NCBI RefSeq assembly: GCF_004745645.1
Contig: NZ_SRMB01000006.1
Coordinates: 124,001 to 188,000 of the forward strand
Origin: Hymenobacter metallicola
GTDB lineage: Bacteria; Bacteroidota; Bacteroidia; Cytophagales; Hymenobacteraceae
Length of the DNA: 64,000 nucleotides
Direction: 5' to 3'
A program made the translations under genes and the position numbers. Within the stretch, counting starts at the first letter, position 1. Every line of letters starts with the position of its first letter. Below the pieces are notes generated by a model, which had not been told where the DNA came from, searched no databases, and was given only the letters and a program-made list of their open reading frames with translations. Of this stretch, positions 1-6,612 are shown piece by piece.

Positions 1-144
1 AGCAACGGCCCCGCGCCCAGCGAGGAGGTAATGGCCCTGATGCAGCGCTACGTCGATGGGGAACTGACCTTAGACCAGGTGGACGAGCTGAACCGCGCCC
101 GCCTGCAGGCCAAGTACGGCACGCCGGCAGCAACTGAGCAGTAA
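1..144 (+). CDS. VbhA-like Fic antitoxin, C-terminal part
   Basis: Open frame 1 runs from the window edge to a TAA at 142-144, giving 47 residues. The text around YVDGELTLDQVDELNRARL followed by AKYG resembles the C-terminal helix of VbhA-family antitoxins, whose ends typically read YVxGEIxxxE...YG. VbhA proteins bind Fic toxins and block ATP binding with a SxxxEG helix; that helix would lie upstream of the window and is not seen. The gene sits 18 bp before a Fic gene on the same strand, the usual antitoxin-toxin order, so co-transcription is likely. The start is missing. The family call rests on this short C-terminal match and on the neighbour. Confidence 0.7.
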   Translation, partial: SNGPAPSEEVMALMQRYVDGELTLDQVDELNRARLQAKYGTPAATEQ

Positions 145-162
145 CCTGCAAGCACCCAGCGA

Positions 163-1404
163 ATGGCAGCCAACGACAAGTTCAGCAACGAAAACGGAGT
201 ACTACTCAACAAATTCGGCATCAAGGATGCCGAAGTGCTACGGCAGGTGGAGAATGACAGTGCCTTGCCCAAACTGGCTAAACTCAATGAGTCGGGCGGC
301 ATCCAGGGCGGGCAGTTTGACCATGCCCACCTGAAAGAGCTACACAAAAAGCTTTTTGAGGACGTGTACCAGTGGGCCGGCGAGACGCGGGCCGACCGGG
401 GGTTTCAGGGTAACAAGGCCACCTACGTTACCGGCTTCAAGGAAACTATGACCTACGCCCCGCATAAGGAGATAGAGCAGCGGCTAGGGGCCATCGGGGA
501 GCAGCTGGGTAAGGAGAACGGCTTAAAGGGCTTGGACCAGGACAAGTTCACCGAGCGGGCCGCCTACTACATGGACCAGTACAACCACACGCATGCTTTC
601 CGCGAGGGCAACGGCCGCACCCTGCAGGCAATGGTTACCCAGTTGGGCAAGGAAGCCGGCTACCAGGTGGACTTTGGGAAAATCTCGCCCGAAGTGCTGA
701 ACCGCAGCCGCGACGAGGCAATGGTACGGTTGTATCCCCCGGCTGAGGCCGATAAGAACCTCAAGCCCCTGCGGGAAATGTTGCAGCAGATAACGACTCC
801 GGCACCGGGAGCCGCGGCCGAAAAGCTTCGCGACCCTAGTTTGGCCGCCGCGCCCCCGGAGTTGTCGCCGGCCATGAAGGCAATGGATGCCCGGCGGGAA
901 TTGGAGGTGACGGGCTACCGGGCAGCAAACGTCATTGCCAATATGCCCGGCCCCGGCAATTACGACCAGGGCGTAAAGCTGGCCCAGCGGGTTTCAGCGG
1001 TTACCCAGGACCCCATTTCCATCAAAGGCCCCGGCATTATTGAAATGCAACTGGCCGCTGACAAGATTCTGAAGCATCCCGGCATGAAGGATATGACGTT
1101 GGACTTGGAAGACGCCAGGCGGCTACGTGCTTCATCGGTGCAGGTGGTGCAGCTAGCCGAGGGCAAGGAACTGGTGAGCCCCCAGCGGCAGCCGCAAGCT
1201 GCCGCACCGGCTGCCGTTGAGCGCACGGCCAACCCAGTGGCCATTGTGCCCAAAACCCACGAGGAGGCCCAGCCGCTCTTTATCAAAGCCGCCCGCGAGG
1301 TAGCCAAGGGCCTAGAAGAAAACGGCAAGGGACTCGATGCCGCCCGCCTGCGGGAGGTAGCCAGGTTTGTGGAGCGCAGCCCGGCTATTGCGGGCATGAA
1401 CTAG
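163..1404 (+). CDS. Fic/VbhT-like AMPylating toxin, apparently truncated at the C-terminus
   Basis: The 413-residue protein carries a Fic domain in roughly its first 200 residues. The catalytic loop reads HAFREGNGRT near residues 144-153, matching HxFx(D/E)GNGR, with the catalytic His and the anion-binding GNGR intact. Fic enzymes transfer AMP from ATP to target hydroxyls. An Ala/Pro-rich linker and a helical region of unknown role follow (about residues 240-413). The VbhA-like gene just upstream makes this a toxin-antitoxin pair. The frame stays open and protein-like after the TAG at 1402-1404 until a TGA at 1570-1572, adding 55 residues after the stop, so a full-length ancestor of about 469 residues is likely. 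Toxin activity should survive because the catalytic domain lies upstream. Confidence 0.85.
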   Translation: MAANDKFSNENGVLLNKFGIKDAEVLRQVENDSALPKLAKLNESGGIQGGQFDHAHLKELHKKLFEDVYQWAGETRADRGFQGNKATYVTGFKETMTYAPHKEIEQRLGAIGEQLGKENGLKGLDQDKFTERAAYYMDQYNHTHAFREGNGRTLQAMVTQLGKEAGYQVDFGKISPEVLNRSRDEAMVRLYPPAEADKNLKPLREMLQQITTPAPGAAAEKLRDPSLAAAPPELSPAMKAMDARRELEVTGYRAANVIANMPGPGNYDQGVKLAQRVSAVTQDPISIKGPGIIEMQLAADKILKHPGMKDMTLDLEDARRLRASSVQVVQLAEGKELVSPQRQPQAAAPAAVERTANPVAIVPKTHEEAQPLFIKAAREVAKGLEENGKGLDAARLREVARFVERSPAIAGMN

Positions 1405-1592
1405 GAAAATACTCATAAGGCCATGCAGGCCGCCGGCAGTATCCCGAGCCTGAGCAGCAACAAGTACACCGATGAACTGCGTAACTCCGTCAGCGTACTG
1501 GAAAAACCACCTAAAATGATTGAGCGCAGCGGCCCCAGCGCCGGCCGCGACAGTAGCGGAATTGAACGCTGATACTACCTAATCACCCGACC

Positions 1593-1808
1593 ATGCAAGA
1601 CGACGAGCTAAGCTTTATGGAGGATATGGTAGCCGGTACCGAGTTGCTGATGTGCAGCACTTGCGGCGAGGAGACGCTCCACGCCCACGATGAGGTACTG
1701 GATGTGTCGCCCGTTGCCACGGAGTTGAAAATGCAGTGTACCTGCTGCCAGACCACCCGGACGTGGACGGACTGGACCCCGCCCAGCAGCAAAGTGCGCC
1801 AGAATTAG
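1593..1808 (+). CDS. Small zinc-ribbon protein
   Basis: A 71-residue protein begins at ATG 1593, 20 bp after the extended Fic frame ends. It has two CxxC pairs, CSTC near residue 21 and CTCC near residue 49, with a His-rich stretch between them. This looks like a small zinc ribbon. No family was recognised and no function can be given. It is followed at once by a strong terminator, so it is probably the last gene of the Fic transcription unit. Confidence 0.6.
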   Translation: MQDDELSFMEDMVAGTELLMCSTCGEETLHAHDEVLDVSPVATELKMQCTCCQTTRTWTDWTPPSSKVRQN

Positions 1809-1812
1809 CCAC

Positions 1813-1842
1813 AAAGGCCCCGTGGGTAACAACGGGGCCTTT
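1813..1842 (+). terminator. Rho-independent terminator after the Fic operon
   Basis: A perfect 10-bp inverted repeat (aaaggccccg / cggggccttt) with a 10-nt loop begins 5 bp after the zinc-ribbon stop codon. The A-tract/T-tract symmetry would let it work in both directions. Confidence 0.8.
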
Positions 1843-1845
1843 GAC

Positions 1846-1970
1846 TTGGTAATAATATTGTATTTACACCGAATACGGTTCCACAGGGCCTCGTACTGTT
1901 GGTCGAGGAGGCGAAACGGAACGTCCTGGTGGTGGGCTTTATCTTTACCAATCCAATGTAGGGTGGGCAT
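1846..1970 (-). pseudogene. Remnant of a DNA methyltransferase N-terminus
   Basis: On the minus strand an ATG at 1970 opens a peptide starting MPTLHWIGKDK, then HHQDVPFRLL. This closely matches the N-terminus of type III-like adenine methyltransferases, which typically read HWIGKxxVxNHHxxVPxRxL. The similarity fades after about 30 residues, where the frame runs into the terminator at 1813-1842. No catalytic motif (DPPY, FxGxG) is present, so this is a decayed 5' fragment. It lies in the otherwise empty 370-bp gap before the ABC-3C operon, consistent with an earlier defence gene replaced here. The call is from memory of the family, without a search. Confidence 0.45.
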
Positions 1971-2214
1971 AAGAAAGCGGAGCGTAATTGAGCTGATGAC
2001 GGTACGGAGGCTATAAACCACGTACGAATGGCAAAAACTAGAAAGCTCTAGCGTTGGGTTAGCCTTTGCCATAGCAGCGCGTTCAGTAAAGGCAAACTTT
2101 CACTAAAAGTGGAGGAATCGATGAATTAACTGAACAAGTGTCAGGCCGCTCATTAACTTTACAGTCCCTGTATCCGATTCAGGTTTTCTTTATCCCACCG
2201 CTATACCTTTCTTG

Positions 2215-2400
2215 ATGGACCCGAATACTACCAAAATCGTCCTTGCCGTCGTTGCCGCCGTGGTAGCAGCCGGCATTGTTATTACCATCAAGGTTATCCG
2301 CCGCACCACCAACACGAGCAAAGTGACGGCCAATCGGGTCAGTCAAAAAAACATTAACACTTTCGGCGACGTCGTAGGTGGAAACAAGACGACGAAATAG
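2215..2400 (+). CDS. Tiny membrane protein with GDVVGGN motif, ABC-3C locus
   Basis: A 61-residue protein starts at ATG 2215. Residues about 8-26 form one hydrophobic segment rich in Ala and Val, followed by a basic stretch (KVIRR) and a soluble tail ending in GDVVGGN. The next gene, 3 bp downstream, begins with the related GDVVAGN, and such GDVVxGx segments recur at the N-termini of bacterial conflict proteins. The shared motif and near-overlap suggest the two proteins assemble and that this one supplies the membrane-acting part of the system. This is inference; no family was recognised. Confidence 0.6.
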   Translation: MDPNTTKIVLAVVAAVVAAGIVITIKVIRRTTNTSKVTANRVSQKNINTFGDVVGGNKTTK

Positions 2401-2403
2401 CCC

Positions 2404-2997
2404 ATGCCGTTCGGAAACGGTACGAGCCAGAGTCAGGTATCTGCCGGCGGCGACGTAGTGGCGGGCAACCTGAATCGAACCACCACCAGCCACAACTATT
2501 TCGGCAGCAGCGGCAATAGCCGCGTGGACTATTTGGCGGCCCTAGGGCGGCAGTTTCTAGCGGAGCAGGAACAGAATCAGGGCATCGGTCACATCATTGA
2601 CAAGCTGCTGCGCTACTCTACCCCCGTGCAGGAGGAAGCTACACTCATGATTGGCTTGGAAAGTAAGCTGGAAGAGGGTGGCTACGTACCTTATATGCAC
2701 TTCGCGGCCCAGACGAAGGAGCATTTTACGAAGCATCTATTCAAATATCAGTTCTCGGAGTCGGCCCAGAAGATGTACGCTTTCCTGCTAGCGAAGGTGT
2801 ATACTTGTTTCGGGCAGCACGTATACCCGGCTATAGTGCAGGGCAGCCCTCCGCAAGAGGTGATGCAGCTGGTTGAGGTACACGTGTACGCGAAAATCGT
2901 TGACTGCCTCGGCGAAAACATTCTGGAATTATACGACGACGAAATTGCCGGTATGCTGTTCTATCTAACAGGCAATTGCCATATCAAGTGGAGGTAA
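2404..2997 (+). CDS. ABC-three component (ABC-3C) C-terminal-domain protein
   Basis: The 197-residue protein has a Ser/Thr/Gly-rich N-terminus with GDVVAGN at about 15-21, then a helical body. It ends with a stretch close to AGMLFYLTGNCHIKW, which fits the C-terminal domain typical of ABC-3C first components (hydrophobic GM, YLT, CHI, W). ABC-3C systems, described from comparative genomics, pair such a protein with a middle component and an SMC-like ATPase, exactly the order seen here. The N-terminus usually carries or binds the effector; here it holds only the GDVVAGN segment, so the effector may be the small membrane protein upstream. The stop at 2995-2997 lies 1 bp before the next start. 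Confidence 0.75.
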   Translation: MPFGNGTSQSQVSAGGDVVAGNLNRTTTSHNYFGSSGNSRVDYLAALGRQFLAEQEQNQGIGHIIDKLLRYSTPVQEEATLMIGLESKLEEGGYVPYMHFAAQTKEHFTKHLFKYQFSESAQKMYAFLLAKVYTCFGQHVYPAIVQGSPPQEVMQLVEVHVYAKIVDCLGENILELYDDEIAGMLFYLTGNCHIKWR

Positions 2998-2998
2998 C

Positions 2999-3475
2999 AT
3001 GCTGGTCTATCATCCTGCTTTCGACATCTACCACGCTGTTCGTCGTTTTTTGAAACTGTTGCGCCTTTCCGAAGGCCGGGTCTTTTCCGTAGAGCACTTT
3101 AAGCTCATCGACTACTTTGTGGTGTTTCCCAGCGAAACCTTCAAAATCCGGCTGCCGATGCAGTACGCCGACTTTCGCAAGAAAATCAAGGTCAACAAGT
3201 ACGAGGCTGTCAGCAACAGCCGCATTGTGTTTCAGCAGCTGCAAGGCTACCAGGACGCCGCTTTGCAGTGCCTAGCTGCGTACGCCTTTATCGACCCGCT
3301 ACAGTACGTGAAGGGGGAAGTGCAGCTCAATGACACCGTGATATCGGCGGAGTTGAACGCACTGCTGGAAAACACGCTGGAAAGCACTACCCTGCTTGAC
3401 TTTATGAATGAAGTGCTCTTGCGCATGCCCTATGAGGGCCCCGTCGGCTTGAAAGAGCGTTCCAACTTATTCTAG
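2999..3475 (+). CDS. ABC-three component system middle component
   Basis: The 158-residue protein opens with MLVYHPAFDIYHAVRRFLKL, the D-x-Y-H-x-x-x-R helix near the N-terminus expected of ABC-3C middle components, followed by a helical domain. Length (about 150 residues) and position between the C-terminal-domain protein and the ATPase also agree. Middle components are thought to bridge the ATPase and the effector-bearing protein. It starts 1 bp after the preceding stop and ends 12 bp before the ATPase, so the four genes form one operon. Confidence 0.75.
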   Translation: MLVYHPAFDIYHAVRRFLKLLRLSEGRVFSVEHFKLIDYFVVFPSETFKIRLPMQYADFRKKIKVNKYEAVSNSRIVFQQLQGYQDAALQCLAAYAFIDPLQYVKGEVQLNDTVISAELNALLENTLESTTLLDFMNEVLLRMPYEGPVGLKERSNLF

Positions 3476-3487
3476 TGCCTCATTTTC

Positions 3488-5377
3488 ATGCGTAAACTTT
3501 CTCCGTACTTAATGGTGCGCCGGTTGGCCGTTTACAGCGGCAGCCAAGTAGCCTACGAAGCCGAATTTCACACTGGGGTTAATATCATTCGGGGTAAAAA
3601 CAGCTCGGGCAAATCTACTGTGATGAGCCTGCTCTTTTACGGCCTTGGCGGCGACTACGCCCGCTGGACGCCGGAGGTGCTACGCTGCACCAACGTGTAT
3701 GTGGAGCTGGAAGTGAACGGGGCCGTGCTTTCCCTCAACCGCGAGATTCACGGCGGTGCCGCGCAGCCCGTCAATCTGTATTGGGGGCCGCTGGCTGACG
3801 GGCTGGCTTCTACGGTTAGCTGGACGCAGTATCCGCTACGCCGCTCTGAGAGTAAGGAAAGCTTCTCCCAGGTAATGTTCCGGGCCTTATTGTTCCCAGA
3901 GGTTAAAACCGAGGACGAGAGTAATATCACCATTCATCAGGTTCTGCGCCTGCTGTTCATCGACCAGCTAAGTCAGCCGTTTAGCCTGATGATTGATGAA
4001 AAGTTTGATTCGCCTCTGACCCGCCGTGCAACCGGTGACCTGTTGCTGGGTGTGTTCGACAACGAGCTATACAATGCGCAACTGCTGCTGCGCAAGGTGA
4101 AAAAGGACTTGGAGGCGCAAACCAGTCAATACAAGTCGTTGGTTGCCATTCTGCAGGCAGCCGAACAATTTAGCTCGTTGGCTGAGATAAAAAACCACAT
4201 TGCAGTGATGCAGGGCGACGTAGAAAAGCTAAACGCCCAGATACAGGCCAGTTCCCCGTTGCAGGTGCGCAAGCAGGCTGATACTCAGTTGGCTGACCTG
4301 ATGAAAGGCGTGACGGCCTCGCGCACGGCCCTGAGCACGGCCATCCAAAACTTGGAGAAGCTGACCTTTGACATTGCCGATTCCAAGGACTTCATCGAAA
4401 CCCTTCAGCATCGCATTCAGGCGCTGACCGAATCCATAGAAACCCGCAAGATTCTTGGCCAGCTGCCTATTTCTCAATGCCCGCATTGCCTCACTTCACT
4501 GGCACGGGAGCGGGCCGAAAACCATTGTGTACTATGTGCCCAACCCTTGCCGCCAGAAGCAGAGCAGACGCAGGCCATGAGGATGCGGCAGGAGTTGGAA
4601 TTTCAGCTGCGCGAGTCAGAAAAGCTGCTGACGGGTAAAATAAATATGTCGATGAAGCTGCAGGCCGCGCTGCCAGAAATGAAGACTATTGCCCGGCAGC
4701 AGCAGCGCACCTACGACAAGTTTCTTGATACCGCTCAGTCTACCCGCGATGAGAAGGTGGATCAGATGCTAATAGAGAAAGGTAAGCTGGAAAAGGAAAT
4801 TCAATTTCTGCAGCGCCAGCTGGCGGCCATGGACGTGCTGGATGAACATCGCCGACGTATGGTGGAGTTGGAAGTACAGGTGAAAGAGCTAAACGAGGTA
4901 ATTGAGCTTCGGCTAAAGGCTCAGGGTAAAAATTCACAAACGGCTTATAATTCTATCAGCCAATATGCGCGCCATCTGCTCAAAGAAGATGGGGCCTACG
5001 AGGAGGCATTCGCTGACGCGAAACAAGTGACCATTGACTTTAACCGCAACACTTTTTACGTAGACGGACGACAGAATTTCTCTGCCAGCTCGGTCGTTTA
5101 CCTGAAGAACAGCGTGTTGTACGCCATCTTTTTCGCGTCACTGGAAAACGACTTTTTCCGCTACCCTCGCCTCATCATGTGCGACAACATGGAGGATAAA
5201 GGAATGCAGGAAGCGCGCAGTCAAAACCTGCAACGGACTATTATTGAGCTATCCAATCAAGCTAAAGTGGAACACCAAATCATCTTTTCCACCTCGATGA
5301 TTGATGCTTCGCTTGATATAGATGCATACTGTATTGGCGACTTCCACAGCAAAGAGAACAAGACGCTGAAAGTGTAG
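3488..5377 (+). CDS. ABC-three component system SMC-like ATPase
   Basis: The 629-residue protein is SMC/Rad50-like. A Walker A GKNSSGKST lies at residues 36-44. Long coiled-coil arms span roughly 210-330 and 360-480. Between them two CxxC pairs (CPHC near 330, CVLC near 347) form a zinc hook-like tip. The C-terminal lobe carries a Walker B-like RLIMCDNMED near 560. It would sense an invader-linked nucleoprotein signal and control the effector. It is the last gene of the operon; the convergent recombinase follows 55 bp later. Coding is somewhat less GC-rich than the metal island. Confidence 0.85.
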   Translation: MRKLSPYLMVRRLAVYSGSQVAYEAEFHTGVNIIRGKNSSGKSTVMSLLFYGLGGDYARWTPEVLRCTNVYVELEVNGAVLSLNREIHGGAAQPVNLYWGPLADGLASTVSWTQYPLRRSESKESFSQVMFRALLFPEVKTEDESNITIHQVLRLLFIDQLSQPFSLMIDEKFDSPLTRRATGDLLLGVFDNELYNAQLLLRKVKKDLEAQTSQYKSLVAILQAAEQFSSLAEIKNHIAVMQGDVEKLNAQIQASSPLQVRKQADTQLADLMKGVTASRTALSTAIQNLEKLTFDIADSKDFIETLQHRIQALTESIETRKILGQLPISQCPHCLTSLARERAENHCVLCAQPLPPEAEQTQAMRMRQELEFQLRESEKLLTGKINMSMKLQAALPEMKTIARQQQRTYDKFLDTAQSTRDEKVDQMLIEKGKLEKEIQFLQRQLAAMDVLDEHRRRMVELEVQVKELNEVIELRLKAQGKNSQTAYNSISQYARHLLKEDGAYEEAFADAKQVTIDFNRNTFYVDGRQNFSASSVVYLKNSVLYAIFFASLENDFFRYPRLIMCDNMEDKGMQEARSQNLQRTIIELSNQAKVEHQIIFSTSMIDASLDIDAYCIGDFHSKENKTLKV

Positions 5378-5389
5378 CATCAGCTTATA

Positions 5390-5440
5390 GGTTATGATAA
5401 AAGTCTCTTTCTCTGAGAATATTGGCCTTTCATTATAACC
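5390..5440. terminator. Possible bidirectional terminator
   Basis: Fourteen-base arms at 5390-5403 and 5427-5440 are complementary with two mismatches across a 23-nt loop. They lie between the convergent ABC-3C ATPase and recombinase genes and overlap the last codons of the recombinase. The fold is AT-rich and imperfect. Confidence 0.35.
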
Positions 5441-6485
5441 CCAGTGCCTGAGCAGCATTATAAGAAACCACGTTGTTGAGCTGCGTGTAGCGCTCAATCA
5501 TTGCATCCGTCTTCTGCTTGGTCTGGTTCTTAATGGCCTTGTGGGACTGCCCATTAAGCACAGCCACCGTCACAAACGACACGCGCAGGGAGTGGGCTGA
5601 GTAAGCTGGGCCGAGGCGCTTTTGTACCAGCTTGTTAATGGAAATGTCCGAGAGCCGCTTATCTGAGGGAGCGGCCATCTGGCCTGGAGTCGCCCGCGGA
5701 ATCTTCACGAACAGCGGCCCCGTGGTCCGGCCCAGCAGATTAAGCCAGGCACGGAGGCAGCGCACGGGGCAGAAATCTGCATTGGGAGCATAGAAAATGG
5801 CTTTATCTTCCACCGCGCCATACTGATTAGTCTTGCTTTTGGCCAGATGTACCAGCAAGGCCCGCTCCGTAAATTCCAGCTGCTCGATGTTGAGGTCCAC
5901 CAGTTCGGAGCGCCGGAAAGCCCCCGCGAAGCCGACCAGCAGCAGTGCCCGGTCCCGCAGGCCCGCCGTCGTTTCCAGGTCGATGCCTCGAATGGCTTGT
6001 TTCAACTCCTCGACGGTAAAAGCCAGCGCCTGGTCCTGCCGCTTGCCCAGGGTGCGGGCAATGCCTTCCATGACGATGTTGAGCGCATCCACTGTCGCCG
6101 GCATCGGGTGGCCGCTGAGCTGATGCGCCTTGCGGATGGCGGCCAAGTGCCGCCGGATAGTGGCCAACGCGTGCGGCCCGGTGAGAGGTTGTTGCCCCTT
6201 CTTTTTCTCCCTACCGCCCCCAGCATCTGGAGTCGGCTTTTCGGAGGCCAAATGGGCCACATATTCCGTTAGGGTGGTGACGTCGGCCGGCACTGCCGTA
6301 AACCCGTGCAGCGCGCAAAACTCAGCGTAGGTGTTCAGGTCCGACTTATAAGCCCGCTCCGTGTTAGCGGCACCCTGCAGGCCTGTTTCCAGGAAGCCGG
6401 CCACTTTAGAAGAAGCCCGCGTCAGGTTGGCAGCGACTGTTGACCCCGTCGTTACGGCCGGCACTTTGCCTAGGTATTTACTCAT
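5433..6485 (-). CDS. Tyrosine recombinase/integrase (first of two)
   Basis: The 350-residue protein has a core-binding domain in about residues 25-150 and a catalytic domain after it. Catalytic residues can be placed: Arg191/192 in GAFRRSEL, Lys218 in KSKTNQ, HSLR at 298-301, and the likely nucleophile Tyr333 in ERYTQ. It is clearly related to the recombinase at 49149-50108, sharing GAFRRSEL, SKTNQ, AHSLR, NQTK and RYT. An internal Gly/Lys-rich linker near residues 84-100 is absent from the second copy. It lies between the ABC-3C operon and an AT-rich PIN-like gene, so it may mobilise one of these. No attachment site could be identified. Confidence 0.88.
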   Translation of the reverse strand: MSKYLGKVPAVTTGSTVAANLTRASSKVAGFLETGLQGAANTERAYKSDLNTYAEFCALHGFTAVPADVTTLTEYVAHLASEKPTPDAGGGREKKKGQQPLTGPHALATIRRHLAAIRKAHQLSGHPMPATVDALNIVMEGIARTLGKRQDQALAFTVEELKQAIRGIDLETTAGLRDRALLLVGFAGAFRRSELVDLNIEQLEFTERALLVHLAKSKTNQYGAVEDKAIFYAPNADFCPVRCLRAWLNLLGRTTGPLFVKIPRATPGQMAAPSDKRLSDISINKLVQKRLGPAYSAHSLRVSFVTVAVLNGQSHKAIKNQTKQKTDAMIERYTQLNNVVSYNAAQALGL

Positions 6486-6612
6486 GATTTGAGGTGAAGG
6501 GGTTCTTCCAATGAGGCGGATTTACATGCTAAGGAAGCAAGTAGAGGTGCCGCAAGGATGAGTCGAAGGGTTTTTTATTGTTTAACAATACCTTGCTTTA
6601 GAAGCATTATAG

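Noticed and set aside
2179..2493. Minus-strand frame opposite the ABC-3C start
   Set aside because: Antisense to two well supported genes and without protein-like features.
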